NCBI GenBank assembly: GCA_947498325.1
Contig: CANMKE010000041.1
Location: forward strand, 1 to 36,143
Origin: an uncultured Persicobacter sp.
GTDB lineage: Bacteria; Bacteroidota; Bacteroidia; Cytophagales; Cyclobacteriaceae
Direction: 5' to 3'
DNA length: 36,143 nucleotides
Part shown: in pieces, positions 24,070 to 32,890 of the stretch
Position numbering within the stretch: position 1 is the stretch's first letter
Layout of the letters: every line of letters starts with the position of its first letter
Position numbers and translations under genes: made by a program
The notes under the pieces: model-generated
Databases searched by the model: none
Told to the model about the DNA's origin: nothing
The model's input: only the letters and a program-made list of their open reading frames with translations

Positions 24070-24483
24070 TTATTGCATTGCAGAGGGCTCATCAAGCACC
24101 TTTGCGATAATTTGATAAAGTTCCTCTCGCTCGACTTTTCCACCGGCGATATTCTCGGTAAGGTTTGCCCCCTGATCACGGACAAAATCACTGATTCGGT
24201 CAGGATCAACGCCATTACCGAACCAAAAGGAAATCACAGATGCCAGCGCTACCCGCTTGTTACCATCCTGAAAACAGTGATTCTTGATCAGGCTCCAATA
24301 CAAAAAAGTGCTTTTTGAGACCAGGTCAGGATAATAATCATCGTTCTGAATATGCGATAAAACCGAGTCTATCAACCCTTCATGTTCTGGTGATTTGATG
24401 CCATGTAATCCGCCGAAACGGTTAATGGAGGTCGCCTGAATTTCTAAAAGTGATGCTTTGCTTAAATAGGTGAACTTTCTCAT
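24070..24483 (-). CDS. Doc/Fic-family toxin
   Basis: 137 residues with the Fic signature H69-C-F-Q-D-G-N-K-R77 (HxFxDxNKR), plus the Doc-type N-terminus (helix LLEIQATSINRFGGLHGIKSPE) and a C-terminal helix. Doc proteins phosphorylate EF-Tu; classical Fic proteins AMPylate. The D in position 5 of the motif is usual for Doc. It overlaps its antitoxin gene by 4 bp (ATGA). The module sits between two DUF4248 copies. Confidence 0.85.
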   Translation of the reverse strand: MRKFTYLSKASLLEIQATSINRFGGLHGIKSPEHEGLIDSVLSHIQNDDYYPDLVSKSTFLYWSLIKNHCFQDGNKRVALASVISFWFGNGVDPDRISDFVRDQGANLTENIAGGKVEREELYQIIAKVLDEPSAMQ

Positions 24484-24692
24484 TTAGCCAAATAATCAAA
24501 GACATCCTTGTGCTTGTCCATCATCTGCTCCGCAAAATTAACCATCTTCTTTTGCTCCTGCTCCTTATGCATCGCAATGATCTGATTTACCGCAGTACTG
24601 TTACTTACCCTGTTCGCTTTGGCGTATCGCTCAATGTACTGAACAACATCAGCATCAAGCGTAAATGATTTTCTTGACTTCATTCCGTCCAT
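24480..24692 (-). CDS. Ribbon-helix-helix antitoxin of the Doc module
   Basis: 70 residues from the ATG at 24692 (MDGMKSRKSFTLDADVVQYI). The frame is open to 24737, but that stretch contains a Bacteroidota -7 box (TATCTTTA, 24717-24724), so the later start is preferred. Residues 5-45 form a CopG-like RHH domain (KSFTLDADVVQYIERYAK then NRVSNSTAVNQII), and the C-terminal helix should bind the toxin. The usual Doc partner is Phd, so an RHH partner is a non-standard pairing. Confidence 0.7.
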   Translation of the reverse strand: MDGMKSRKSFTLDADVVQYIERYAKANRVSNSTAVNQIIAMHKEQEQKKMVNFAEQMMDKHKDVFDYLAK

Positions 24693-24716
24693 AACCTTAG
24701 ATTTAATTCGTTTACC

Positions 24717-24724
24717 TAAAGATA
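24717..24724 (-). promoter_or_regulatory. -7 promoter box of the Doc module
   Basis: TATCTTTA followed by GG on the minus strand, 25 bp before the antitoxin start. A nearly identical box stands before the YobI gene (32140-32147). Confidence 0.45.
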
Positions 24725-24802
24725 CGAAATCAAACACACAAAGTATGATTTAGTAATACTTTTCGGGTAAATGGGATATTTAATCACTTCATAATACAGT
24801 GA

Positions 24803-24994
24803 ATCACCTTCACCCACGCTACCTCCGAAGCCTCGGCCATGCAAACATTGCAACGAGAAATTAGAAGTTGTCCGGAGCTGCAACAAAAATTAAAAAGCCT
24901 GACCAATAAGGACAGGCTTCATTATTATAATGCGCAGCAGGTGCAGTTGTTGTTTGAGCATTTTGGAATCAACACTGAGGATGCTTTGTTTTGA
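24803..24994 (+). pseudogene. 5'-truncated DUF4248 copy
   Basis: 24809-24966 matches the intact gene's 23867-24024 without gaps and with few differences, but the first 10-17 codons are missing and an in-frame TGA lies just upstream (24800). A shorter product from the ATG at 24839 (51 codons) is possible. The two copies frame the Doc module. Confidence 0.7.
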
Positions 24995-25165
24995 TGTTTA
25001 TGAGCTTTATCCTAATGTAAAAAGTCCTCGAAGGTACATTTGGACAGCTCCCGTATAAATCACCCGCTCACTACTAACAGCAGATATTCCGTATCAACAG
25101 CTAAATTTAAGTACATAAAGGTTACTTTCTGGATTAATAATAAATATATTGAAAATTATTACTGG

Positions 25166-25204
25166 TCAATCAGAAAATACTAAAAGGGTGATTGGCTTTT
25201 TTTT
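25166..25204 (+). terminator. Terminator-like hairpin in the leader of the propeller lipoprotein gene
   Basis: CAATCA (25167-25172) / TGATTG (25189-25194) with a 16-base loop and a run of eight T (25197-25204), ending 15 bp before the ATG at 25220. It may be an attenuator, since no gene upstream on this strand needs a terminator except the DUF4248 remnant. The 170 bp before it (24995-25165) hold nothing else I can support. Confidence 0.55.
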
Positions 25205-25219
25205 AAAACATCAAAACCT

Positions 25220-26617
25220 ATGAACTATTTAAGTCACCGTTTGGCCTTGATCCTTCTTGGCTTTTCTATTCTTTTTTATAGCTGTTCAAAAGATGGAGAT
25301 CCATTAAATGATGAGGAGAACGATCAAGAAGAAGTCACTGACATCAACGCCACTTTGCAAGGGATGGAGTTTTCAGGCTTCTACCATGTTGGGCAACCAT
25401 TGGGACCGGAGGACTATCTTAAGGCCTATTTTTATTTTAAAGAGCCAGGCAGTTATAATATTGTATTGAATCCTGGTAATGGTTATCAATTCACAGCATC
25501 GGGAGAGGTAACCTCGGTACCAAAACTCGAAACAATCCAATTGATTGGAACGGGGACTCCCCTAAACAGTCAAATAGACCATTTTTCATTCGGGGATGAA
25601 TCACCACTCAAAACAGTGGATATTCAGGTAATGCCCGATAATTCCCAAAAGCTCATTTTAATCAGTGAAGAAACACAACATACAGGCATCAAATCCACTG
25701 TTTTACTCGATGCTTTGAATGATAAAAAAGTGTGGGAAATTGACCAATCGTATGACTACGGCATCCTACACAATTCACATTTGATCGTGTCCTCTGAGGC
25801 TGGTATAGAAGCCTTGGATGCTTATACAGGACTGTCGGTTTGGCAACAAAGTGATCTTCAGTCTTCCGAAGAGATGCATATGATAAATGATGTATTGTAC
25901 GTGCAAACAGAAAATGATTTATTTGTTGCAATTAATCCCGAGAACGGTAGTATCATTTGGACAGTTGAAAATTACCTAAGAGAGGTATATTTTCAGGAGG
26001 ACAAAATCTATCTTCAAAAGGGGGATTACAGTATTTTCACTATTGATTACAATGGAAATTTCGACCAAAACATTCTCGATGAGGAATGTAGTTTAGTAGG
26101 TGTATTGGAAGATGTACTGATTTATTATAAAAATGGTGACCGCCAAGTCATAGGCTACGACTTAACTAAGCAAGAACAGGTATGGCATATAGATGATATT
26201 TGGTATTACAACCAAATCAACATCATAGGAAATAATCTTTTTGTAAGGCTGAGTGATGCTTTTGACGGAAGCTATGTTAAGTGCTATAATGGTCAAAGCG
26301 GGAATATGGATTGGGAATTTTCAACTAATGATGACTTAAATTATCAGTATCTGTACGAGGATGAAGTACTCTATCTGGCCTCTTTAAAGAATACAGTTGC
26401 CATAAATACTGCTAATGGTGAGCAATTATATCAAACAAACAATGGTTATATTTCCGGACTTGAATCCACGATAATAAAAGATGGTGAAACTTTATATTTC
26501 GGCACTATTAACAAATTGTGGGCAGCAGCAGCCCCAACTGGTAAGGTCGGAAATTGGTATCCTAAAAAGGATAACATCAAGATAAAAAATATATATGGAG
26601 TACTACCTAAAAAGTAG
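25220..26617 (+). CDS. Lipoprotein with PQQ-like beta-propeller repeats
   Basis: 465 residues. Signal peptide with lipobox cysteine at 22 (FYSC), followed by SKDGDPLNDEENDQEE, an acidic stretch like the Bacteroidota surface-export signal. After a linker and a first beta-rich domain, residues 170-440 contain propeller blades with the PQQ-type pattern (LDAYTGLSVWQ, INPENGSIIWTV, YNGQSGNMDWEF, INTANGEQLYQ). Probably an outer-membrane or surface scaffold of the BamB-like fold, with unknown ligand. It stands alone between two terminators. Confidence 0.75.
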   Translation: MNYLSHRLALILLGFSILFYSCSKDGDPLNDEENDQEEVTDINATLQGMEFSGFYHVGQPLGPEDYLKAYFYFKEPGSYNIVLNPGNGYQFTASGEVTSVPKLETIQLIGTGTPLNSQIDHFSFGDESPLKTVDIQVMPDNSQKLILISEETQHTGIKSTVLLDALNDKKVWEIDQSYDYGILHNSHLIVSSEAGIEALDAYTGLSVWQQSDLQSSEEMHMINDVLYVQTENDLFVAINPENGSIIWTVENYLREVYFQEDKIYLQKGDYSIFTIDYNGNFDQNILDEECSLVGVLEDVLIYYKNGDRQVIGYDLTKQEQVWHIDDIWYYNQINIIGNNLFVRLSDAFDGSYVKCYNGQSGNMDWEFSTNDDLNYQYLYEDEVLYLASLKNTVAINTANGEQLYQTNNGYISGLESTIIKDGETLYFGTINKLWAAAAPTGKVGNWYPKKDNIKIKNIYGVLPKK

Positions 26618-26643
26618 TCCGTATTGAATTGTAACAAAAAGTG

Positions 26644-26695
26644 CCCGATGAAGGAAGTCTGATAATGTGAATTTCCGATCATCGGGTATTTTTTT
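26644..26695 (+). terminator. Intrinsic terminator of the propeller gene
   Basis: CCCGATGA (26644-26651) / TCATCGGG (26679-26686), perfect 8-bp arms, then TA and a run of seven T. The 200 bp that follow (to 26902) hold nothing I can name. Confidence 0.8.
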
Positions 26696-26902
26696 ATAGT
26701 AAAATTCCCTTCATAGTTCCCTCCTTAGTCAAGTAGTCAGTTGAGGCTAAAAAACACTAAGCACTCGCTTATTCTCCTTTGAATTTCTACGTTCAAATCC
26801 AATCAAACACTGACAAATCCATTCATCAACATTCAAATACATTCAACTCCAAATCGGTTCGTGCTATATTCTCGATAGATAGAAAAACATGAACCGGAAA
26901 GT

Positions 26903-27391
26903 ATGAATGAAGATTTAGCCAATATTGCCAAAGTAGCCGCTGTCGGAACCGTTGTTGCGGGTGGGCTATATTTCTACAACAAGGGCAAGAAGATCCTACC
27001 GGTGGCTGATCTGAAATTCACTTATCACCTTCCTCGTCTGCATTCGGTGGACTTGCAAAAGGTGGTCATTGCCGTGGACATTCAAGCCTACAATCCCCGC
27101 ACGACAGCGGTGGCTTTGGGGCTTCGCCAAATCGTGGCCAACTACAATGGTGCTCCATTGGCGTTTTCGGTGCCGCAAGGCAAGGTTCATCAGATTGCAC
27201 CGACCTCTACGCAGGTGCTTCCAATCAAATTTGAAATTCCGCTTTCTAACCTCTTGGGGAAAGGATTGAAGATTTCACAAGTATCGACGATCCTTTCATC
27301 CCTTGCCTTTGACTTGCACCTGACCGTGAACGGTGAGCAGGTCAATCATCACTTAGCTTCAAATTTACCCACAGCTAAAGCAATGGGCTAA
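26903..27391 (+). CDS. LEA-type-2-like membrane-anchored protein, C-terminus formed by a repeat
   Basis: 162 residues. An N-terminal hydrophobic stretch (8-26) is followed by a beta-sandwich typical of LEA-2/WHy domains (VDLQKVVIAVDIQAYNPRTTAVALGLRQIVANYNG...). Such proteins occur near phage-like and plasmid gene sets in Bacteroidota; their role is unknown. The last seven residues (PTAKAMG) and the stop codon are encoded by copy C of the palindromic repeat, so the original C-terminus was replaced or slightly shortened by repeat insertion. It is the first gene of the rightward cluster. Confidence 0.65.
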   Translation: MNEDLANIAKVAAVGTVVAGGLYFYNKGKKILPVADLKFTYHLPRLHSVDLQKVVIAVDIQAYNPRTTAVALGLRQIVANYNGAPLAFSVPQGKVHQIAPTSTQVLPIKFEIPLSNLLGKGLKISQVSTILSSLAFDLHLTVNGEQVNHHLASNLPTAKAMG

Positions 27392-27556
27392 CAGAGTAAA
27401 CCCATTGAAATGGGTTGGCTTGGTGGTTCAATTGAAACGGCATAATTGATTGAATGCACGGTTTAAATGGAGTCCCAGGGCGGTACAGACGTTGCATGCA
27501 ACGTCCCTACGGCGGGTTTAACTCTGATAGGCCATGGTTTCAACCGTGGTTTACAA
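27366..27556. repeat. Composite palindromic repeat, copy C
   Basis: Blocks CAGCTAAAGCAATGGGCTAA, AACCCATT/AATGGGTT, the palindrome (27488-27505, first outer base changed) and CCATGGTTTCAACCGTGG. Its first 26 bases are also the 3' end of the LEA-like gene. Confidence 0.85.
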
Positions 27557-27575
27557 CAAAAAAATCCATTCCTCC

Positions 27576-27749
27576 ATGAATACCCAACCAACAACCACCC
27601 CAAAACGCAACAGCTCCCGCCTGGTCGTCAGCGTGAAAGTAAAATACTTCTGGGGCGAAATTATTGATGTGCAGGTCGGCTATTTCCGAGGCTTCGGCAC
27701 CAAAAAATTAGTCCTTCCGTTGCCGTATGATCCGATGGAGGCGCAATGA
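27576..27749 (+). CDS. Unknown 57-residue basic protein
   Basis: Starts MNTQPTTTPKRNSSRLVVSV and ends DPMEAQ. A basic N-terminal linker is followed by a beta-rich segment (KVKYFWGEIIDVQVGYFRGFG). No family recognised. Its stop overlaps an ATG (ATGA) that opens a truncated frame, which suggests it was an operon member before a repeat insertion. Confidence 0.45.
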   Translation: MNTQPTTTPKRNSSRLVVSVKVKYFWGEIIDVQVGYFRGFGTKKLVLPLPYDPMEAQ

Positions 27750-27826
27750 TGGTGTTTTTGGACGTAGTGATCCTGTCGTGTACCCCACAGCTGAAGCAAT
27801 GGGCTATCAATACAAAAACCCACTGA
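27746..27826 (+). pseudogene. Gene start cut off by repeat insertion
   Basis: ATG at 27746 overlaps the previous stop. The first residues MMVFLDVVILSC look like a membrane segment and then run into palindromic repeat copy D, where the frame stops at 27824-27826. Probably the 5' end of a former next gene of the cluster. Confidence 0.4.
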
Positions 27827-27925
27827 AGTGGGTTGGGTTGGTGGTTCATTTGAAACACTTGTTTTGATGGAATTATCGGTTTGATCTGGCTTGCAGATCG
27901 GTACGGACGTTGCATGCAACGTCCC
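27779..27925. repeat. Composite palindromic repeat, copy D
   Basis: TGTACCCCACAGCTGAAGCA start, hairpin AACCCACT/AGTGGGTT (compensated arms, both changed relative to copies A-C), and the palindrome at 27905-27924. The compensating change in both arms suggests the hairpin is maintained. Confidence 0.85.
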
Positions 27926-27955
27926 TACATTGTGGGATGTATCAACACTGGTATA

Positions 27956-27977
27956 GGTCAAGCACGCAGGCCTGACC
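27956..27977. repeat. Second inverted-repeat family, copy 3
   Basis: GGTCAAGC-ACGCAG-GCCTGACC, 31 bp after the palindrome of copy D. Confidence 0.7.
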
Positions 27978-28059
27978 CGACGCCCCCAAAACCGATAAGG
28001 ATTCGGCAACCGCATACTGATCTTTTTATAAAACGACACCAAACCATAGCGCATGCCGG

Positions 28060-28270
28060 TGCGCATCATCAGACCATTGGCGATCGCACGTTTTTGCTTG
28101 CGGGCAAAGGAGGCATACATGGCATTATAGACGCCATTGATGCTGTATCTTTTCAACTCACGGGAGATCGTCGAGCGGTGCACACCCAAGTATTTGGCGA
28201 TCACGGATTGCGATAGCCGAGGGGCGAAGTGCTGGAGTAGCTGACGTTGTGGGTGGGTGAGTTGGGGCAT
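28060..28270 (-). pseudogene. IS30-family transposase N-terminal remnant
   Basis: From the ATG at 28270 the frame encodes MPQLTHPQRQLLQHFAPRLS, then QSVIAKYLGVHRSTISRELK and ASFARKQKRA, the HTH module of IS30-type transposases. The DDE catalytic domain is absent; the frame continues into the repeat region without similarity. Only about 70 of the usual 300 or more residues remain. It lies immediately downstream (in the sense of its neighbour) of the YobI-like gene. Confidence 0.7.
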
Positions 28271-28306
28271 TATGGTTTATTTATACCTCTATTCACGCAT
28301 ACCGGA

Positions 28307-31300
28307 TCATCTTGTTTCGAACGTTCGCTTCATATGAGCCCTAATGCTACCATCTTCTATTTTGCTCTTCGAAGATACAATCCCTAATTTTTCAAGTTCA
28401 TGTAAAAGCCTTTCATTCGGATCACTATCGTCAACAACTACCTGCCTCCCTTCAACAACACCTTGCCAATCATCTCCAAGGCTATGTACTTGAGCTATTA
28501 ACCGTTCGGTACTCAACTGATCTCCATACTTGATCAAAAGCTCTTTCCTTAAATTTATAGGTGTATTCAATACCTGATCGAACAAATGATCTATTTGTAA
28601 AGGTTTATCAAATAGAGAGACCAAATCTTCTGCTACATTTTCACAGAATTTATCGTCTGATTTCAGCATTCCTTCTGTTATTATGTCAGTGATAAACTTT
28701 TCTTTATCACTCTTTTCGGTCATCTTCAAGTATAACTGATGAGTATCACCTTCGCTTAACAATGGATAAATATCATTAACAAAATTACTGCTTAGTAGCA
28801 CGTTAATTTTTTTATCATGTTTGTTTCGAGCATTCCACAGATAATCAAGATAATGACCATTATCTGTCATGTCCCCTGTAGATATTTCTTTTATTTTCTC
28901 AAGTAGATCAAGGCTGTAACCCAATGTTCCACACTCAATAATCAGGGACAAGTGTTTTTCGGATATTCCATTAAGATTATAAGTCGAAGTGTAGTATCCC
29001 CAATTCTTTAACACTTTTCTAAATGTGTCTATTTCAACCTCAGGGCGTTTATGAACAATGTAGCTAAATAAGGCTTTGTGATCTTCATTATCTTTCGTGT
29101 AATCGGTTAACAAATCATCAATACACAAATCTATATACCCCCAAAATGGATCATCGAGTACATTTTCAGGCTTAATCAATTTCTCAAAATAAACTACCAC
29201 ATTTTCCCAAGAACACTTCACCCTTCCATTCACCTCAATTAAATGCGCCCAAAGCGATGTATCCCCGACATCCTCAAGGCTTTCAAGTTCAAAATCACAA
29301 TGCTGTATCAGTTGTTGCTTCTTTTCCAAAGACAGTTTTTCATGTGCCCACAATTCTATCAATCCTTCAAGAGGCTCTTGGGTATTGGTTGCTTCATCCA
29401 AAAGGATCTTAACATAATCATCGATATGCTCTGATACCCGTTGCTTCAATACTTCCGATGAACATGCTCGGATTTGGCCATAGTTACCTTTCCAATATTT
29501 ATCAATATCAACCACTACGTCTTCTCCAACCTCCTGATCTTCTTCCGTATTTTCGAAAAAATGAAGGATGAAGGTAATCATGTGCTTATTGAGCGCATAA
29601 TAACCTTCTGAAATGATATGCTCCGTTATTTCCCTTTGGTAATGACCGCTTCCTAAAGATAAATTAGCGAAGGATAAAGAGATTTCATCAAGGAACGATT
29701 TAAAGTTCTCCTTTCCTGTTTCATCTATCTGATAATCTTTTAAATAAGCAATAAAATCATCACACACTTGTAACCAACCCTTTGCCGAATTACTAAGGTG
29801 GCATTGCCTTGATCTTCCGTCATGATCAGCATACAAAGCAACCATGGCAAATGCTTTCGCACATTGGTTATCATTAGAATAATTTCTCAAGAATTCGGGA
29901 TAGTATTTGCTGATATTCATGAAAAAGGATCCGACTCTCCATTTATAATTCTTAGCTTCAAAAGCAGAGAAGAAAAAATCAATAACGTCCTTGGCTCTCG
30001 AATCATTTGTTTTGATTCTAAAATTGTTGAAGATTGGCTCAATATCAGACTCCTCCCACAAATCATCAATCAAATGAACATTTAATATTGCATTTGATTT
30101 CTTTTGGAATGGCTGGATACGCTTCAGAAGTCCGTCGATGTTGGTCAGAGGATGGTCTATTGGTAGCACACTGATGCCATTCAAAGAGCGTAAGAACAGA
30201 ATATCATTTTGAGATAAGATCCCTTCTCCATACACCCCTATATATTGGTCATAAGTATCATCGATATACCCTCTACGAATCAAAACTAACAAAAGCTCTA
30301 AGCCATTTACCTTCAGTAGATTATCGATGCAATAGAACGATTCATCAATGATAGCATTATCTTCTTTCTTCTCCTTTAAAAACTCGCCGAATAGTTCTTC
30401 AAACTGCTCTTTTTTCGAAAGGTGATCTAAAAATGTTTGATACACATCCTCTTCAGAAAGTAATCGTTCCCACGAACGATGCGAAACATTCACAATGTCA
30501 GTTCTTAATCGGTGGATTTTGTAGTGTAACTGTTCAACCTTTACCGCATTTCGCTCTGTAATATTTTGATATTGTTCATTAAAATAATAGACAATTTCAT
30601 CAGCAGGAGAAAAATTCTTAAAAAATTGAATCATACCCTCCTTAGATCTGTACTGAGCAAAATTATTAAAACTAAAATTATACCCCCGTTCAAAAATCAC
30701 TTTAGCGATCACACTATCAATGAGTGCTTCATGATCCCTATGTGTTATAGATTCAATCCCTTTGATATTTGCTTTAAGTTCAGAAATTTCTTCTTCATAC
30801 CTTTTAGTAAGGATCTTAAGGAGTACATCTCGTTGCTTCAATATCTTCTGAATGTTACTCTCTCCATTATGTATTTTTGCAAAATCCTGAGGACAAACGT
30901 TCTTATAGAAGATCATTGCGAACAGCTTCACCTTATCCACTACAGCCCTGGAAGCATCCTGCTCGGCTAACTTTTTAAGGTAAATTTCAAATTCAACAAT
31001 GATGTTATTCACCATGCGAGGGTCATGCAAATAAATTCCAATCTGGTCTAATAACTTCTTTAACTCTGAGACCTGATCTTTGGATAGCCATGCCACACCT
31101 TCCCCCTGGAATTTTAATTGCATTCGCTTGAATAACTCACTACCCGATGTACTTTGATTCATATGTGCGACAACGGGCAATATATAATCAAAAAACTTCG
31201 TCCTATCCTCTGCATTTTTAAAAATATCATCCTTGATCGCATACAAGAAGCGAACTTGATGCTTGACCTGTTTACTATTGTTGATTAATGTATTCAGGTC

Positions 31301-32116
31301 CCGTAGTTTACTAAAGAGTTGGATATCATCATATCGATCAATATCCTCAAAAACAATCACTTCCACTCCTGTAACCTCAAAGAAATATAGGATTTCATCC
31401 AAGTTGTTTTTTATAGAAAGCTGTTCCTTATGAGAACTTGCTTCAATGCTTTGATTACTAAGCTTGGTCACTCTCAAGTTTTTAAGTCCCCGTGCCACTT
31501 TGAAAAGAATGAATACCATTCCAACAATTGCAGAACAGGAGGCGAAAAAACGTAAATCTTCTTCTTTAATATAGGCTTGAGCTTTCAGGTTAGTCAATAA
31601 AACATCTGTCCAATCCGGTTTCAATAAAACACCCAATGAACCTAAAAAAACGAGCATTCCAAGCGTGAAAAACCACTGACTGAACCGACTTAACCTATTC
31701 ACCCGCTCCACCCTTGAATCTGGTAAAGCAGATGGTTTTTGACTGTAAATCATCTGTTGGACAATTGCCGACTCCAAGTGCTTATGTTTCTCTAACTCAC
31801 CATTCGTTAAGCCTTCGTACAGCTTTTGATCATGTTCAAAATAAGTTAAACTAATTTCAACTTTCCGATAAAATGGAAAGTAACTAAAAAATGAACGAAT
31901 GATAGAGCTCTTTCCCGCTCCATAACCACCGCTTATGGCAATGTTATTTAGCTTGTTTGTTCTAAAGGCTTGCTTCAGTTTTACTATATAAACAGATTCC
32001 TCTCCAATATTATCTTCAGGTAGAAGGGTTTCCTCCGTAGATAAAGGAGTTGAATATAAAAATAGCATCAGGTGAGACCGTATATGCCTAAAGGTTTTGA
32101 TTAGATTCTGAATCAT
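28307..32116 (-). CDS. YobI-like P-loop NTPase with transmembrane hairpin
   Basis: 1269 residues from the ATG at 32116 (MIQNLIKTFRHIRSHLM). The frame is open to 32185, but that part contains a promoter-like box (32140-32147) and homologues start near this methionine. Walker A GGYGAGKSS (63-71); two membrane segments (about 148-165 and 189-208) inserted after it; Walker B VIVFEDIDRYD (254-264); a sensor-like LYAIKDDIF. The remaining 900 residues are helical and repetitive in character. This is the layout of YobI-ATPase/KAP-like NTPases, thought to act in membrane-linked conflict systems. It is AT-rich, on the opposite strand, and splits the rightward gene cluster. Confidence 0.75.
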   Translation of the reverse strand: MIQNLIKTFRHIRSHLMLFLYSTPLSTEETLLPEDNIGEESVYIVKLKQAFRTNKLNNIAISGGYGAGKSSIIRSFFSYFPFYRKVEISLTYFEHDQKLYEGLTNGELEKHKHLESAIVQQMIYSQKPSALPDSRVERVNRLSRFSQWFFTLGMLVFLGSLGVLLKPDWTDVLLTNLKAQAYIKEEDLRFFASCSAIVGMVFILFKVARGLKNLRVTKLSNQSIEASSHKEQLSIKNNLDEILYFFEVTGVEVIVFEDIDRYDDIQLFSKLRDLNTLINNSKQVKHQVRFLYAIKDDIFKNAEDRTKFFDYILPVVAHMNQSTSGSELFKRMQLKFQGEGVAWLSKDQVSELKKLLDQIGIYLHDPRMVNNIIVEFEIYLKKLAEQDASRAVVDKVKLFAMIFYKNVCPQDFAKIHNGESNIQKILKQRDVLLKILTKRYEEEISELKANIKGIESITHRDHEALIDSVIAKVIFERGYNFSFNNFAQYRSKEGMIQFFKNFSPADEIVYYFNEQYQNITERNAVKVEQLHYKIHRLRTDIVNVSHRSWERLLSEEDVYQTFLDHLSKKEQFEELFGEFLKEKKEDNAIIDESFYCIDNLLKVNGLELLLVLIRRGYIDDTYDQYIGVYGEGILSQNDILFLRSLNGISVLPIDHPLTNIDGLLKRIQPFQKKSNAILNVHLIDDLWEESDIEPIFNNFRIKTNDSRAKDVIDFFFSAFEAKNYKWRVGSFFMNISKYYPEFLRNYSNDNQCAKAFAMVALYADHDGRSRQCHLSNSAKGWLQVCDDFIAYLKDYQIDETGKENFKSFLDEISLSFANLSLGSGHYQREITEHIISEGYYALNKHMITFILHFFENTEEDQEVGEDVVVDIDKYWKGNYGQIRACSSEVLKQRVSEHIDDYVKILLDEATNTQEPLEGLIELWAHEKLSLEKKQQLIQHCDFELESLEDVGDTSLWAHLIEVNGRVKCSWENVVVYFEKLIKPENVLDDPFWGYIDLCIDDLLTDYTKDNEDHKALFSYIVHKRPEVEIDTFRKVLKNWGYYTSTYNLNGISEKHLSLIIECGTLGYSLDLLEKIKEISTGDMTDNGHYLDYLWNARNKHDKKINVLLSSNFVNDIYPLLSEGDTHQLYLKMTEKSDKEKFITDIITEGMLKSDDKFCENVAEDLVSLFDKPLQIDHLFDQVLNTPINLRKELLIKYGDQLSTERLIAQVHSLGDDWQGVVEGRQVVVDDSDPNERLLHELEKLGIVSSKSKIEDGSIRAHMKRTFETR

Positions 32117-32139
32117 TAAAAAAAGTAAAGGTTTAGTCC

Positions 32140-32147
32140 TAAAGATA
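32140..32147 (-). promoter_or_regulatory. -7 promoter box of the YobI-like gene
   Basis: TATCTTTA followed by GG on the minus strand, 24 bp before the preferred start. The same box and spacing are seen before the Doc antitoxin gene. Confidence 0.45.
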
Positions 32148-32332
32148 CACAATAATCCCCAAAGGACGGAATCTAACCATGACACCCTTTTTTATTATGG
32201 TCTTACTCAATAAATCATTTGATTGATATATAAATACTAAAAAAATATTAGCAAAACACAACCAACAACCTGAGGATCAGTATAACCATACAAGAACTAA
32301 TTCCGACGAGCGCAATCTTTTATTGACTAACT

Positions 32333-32815
32333 ATGCAAAGATTCGTCGAAGTATTGATTCCTTCCGAGCAGATCCAAAATTTCGGAAGTGTGGACGGCTT
32401 CTCCGTAGCCGTTAAAGAGGCGCAACTCCGCCGTGAGCGTTTGGCTTACAACCTGAGTGTTCAAAATTACCGTGATAAAAATGAAGCCGCTGACTTGCAG
32501 AGACGTCAGTTGCAGATCGTTGAGTTGGAAGCACAAAAGCAGGTACTTCAGACCAAGATTGACAATGAGACCAATCCGGACAAGCTCCGTGAGTTGGACA
32601 TTGACAAGCGCAAGGTGGAGATCTCGATCGAGGACCGCAGTTATGATCTGGAGATGGCGAACCGTTCTGATTTTACGGATGTTCAGGCTAAAATTAATTG
32701 GGAAAATGAGATGGAACTGTTGGATGAACTGATGGTGGCTTTGTGTACGGAGTTCGCCACGGGGGTCATCGGCAGTGGTACGATAATTTATAACGAGGTG
32801 GAATATACTGCCTAA
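32333..32815 (+). CDS. Coiled-coil protein of unknown function
   Basis: 160 residues (start MQRFVEVLIPSEQIQNFGSV). Residues 25-110 form a long charged coiled coil (EAQLRRERLAYNLSV, QRRQLQIVELEAQKQVLQ, IDKRKVEISIEDRS). The ends are globular. No family recognised. A strong terminator follows. Together with the genes at 33179-36143 it forms the right part of the cluster begun at 26903. Confidence 0.6.
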   Translation: MQRFVEVLIPSEQIQNFGSVDGFSVAVKEAQLRRERLAYNLSVQNYRDKNEAADLQRRQLQIVELEAQKQVLQTKIDNETNPDKLRELDIDKRKVEISIEDRSYDLEMANRSDFTDVQAKINWENEMELLDELMVALCTEFATGVIGSGTIIYNEVEYTA

Positions 32816-32854
32816 GCTTTATTTTAAAGTTCGTTAGACTTAGTTCGATTATGG

Positions 32855-32887
32855 ACACCCGTGGGCTCACTTGCGGGTGTTTTTTTT
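32855..32887 (+). terminator. Intrinsic terminator
   Basis: ACACCCG (32855-32861) / CGGGTGT (32874-32880), then seven T. It lies 40 bp after the coiled-coil gene. Confidence 0.85.
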
Positions 32888-32890
32888 GTA

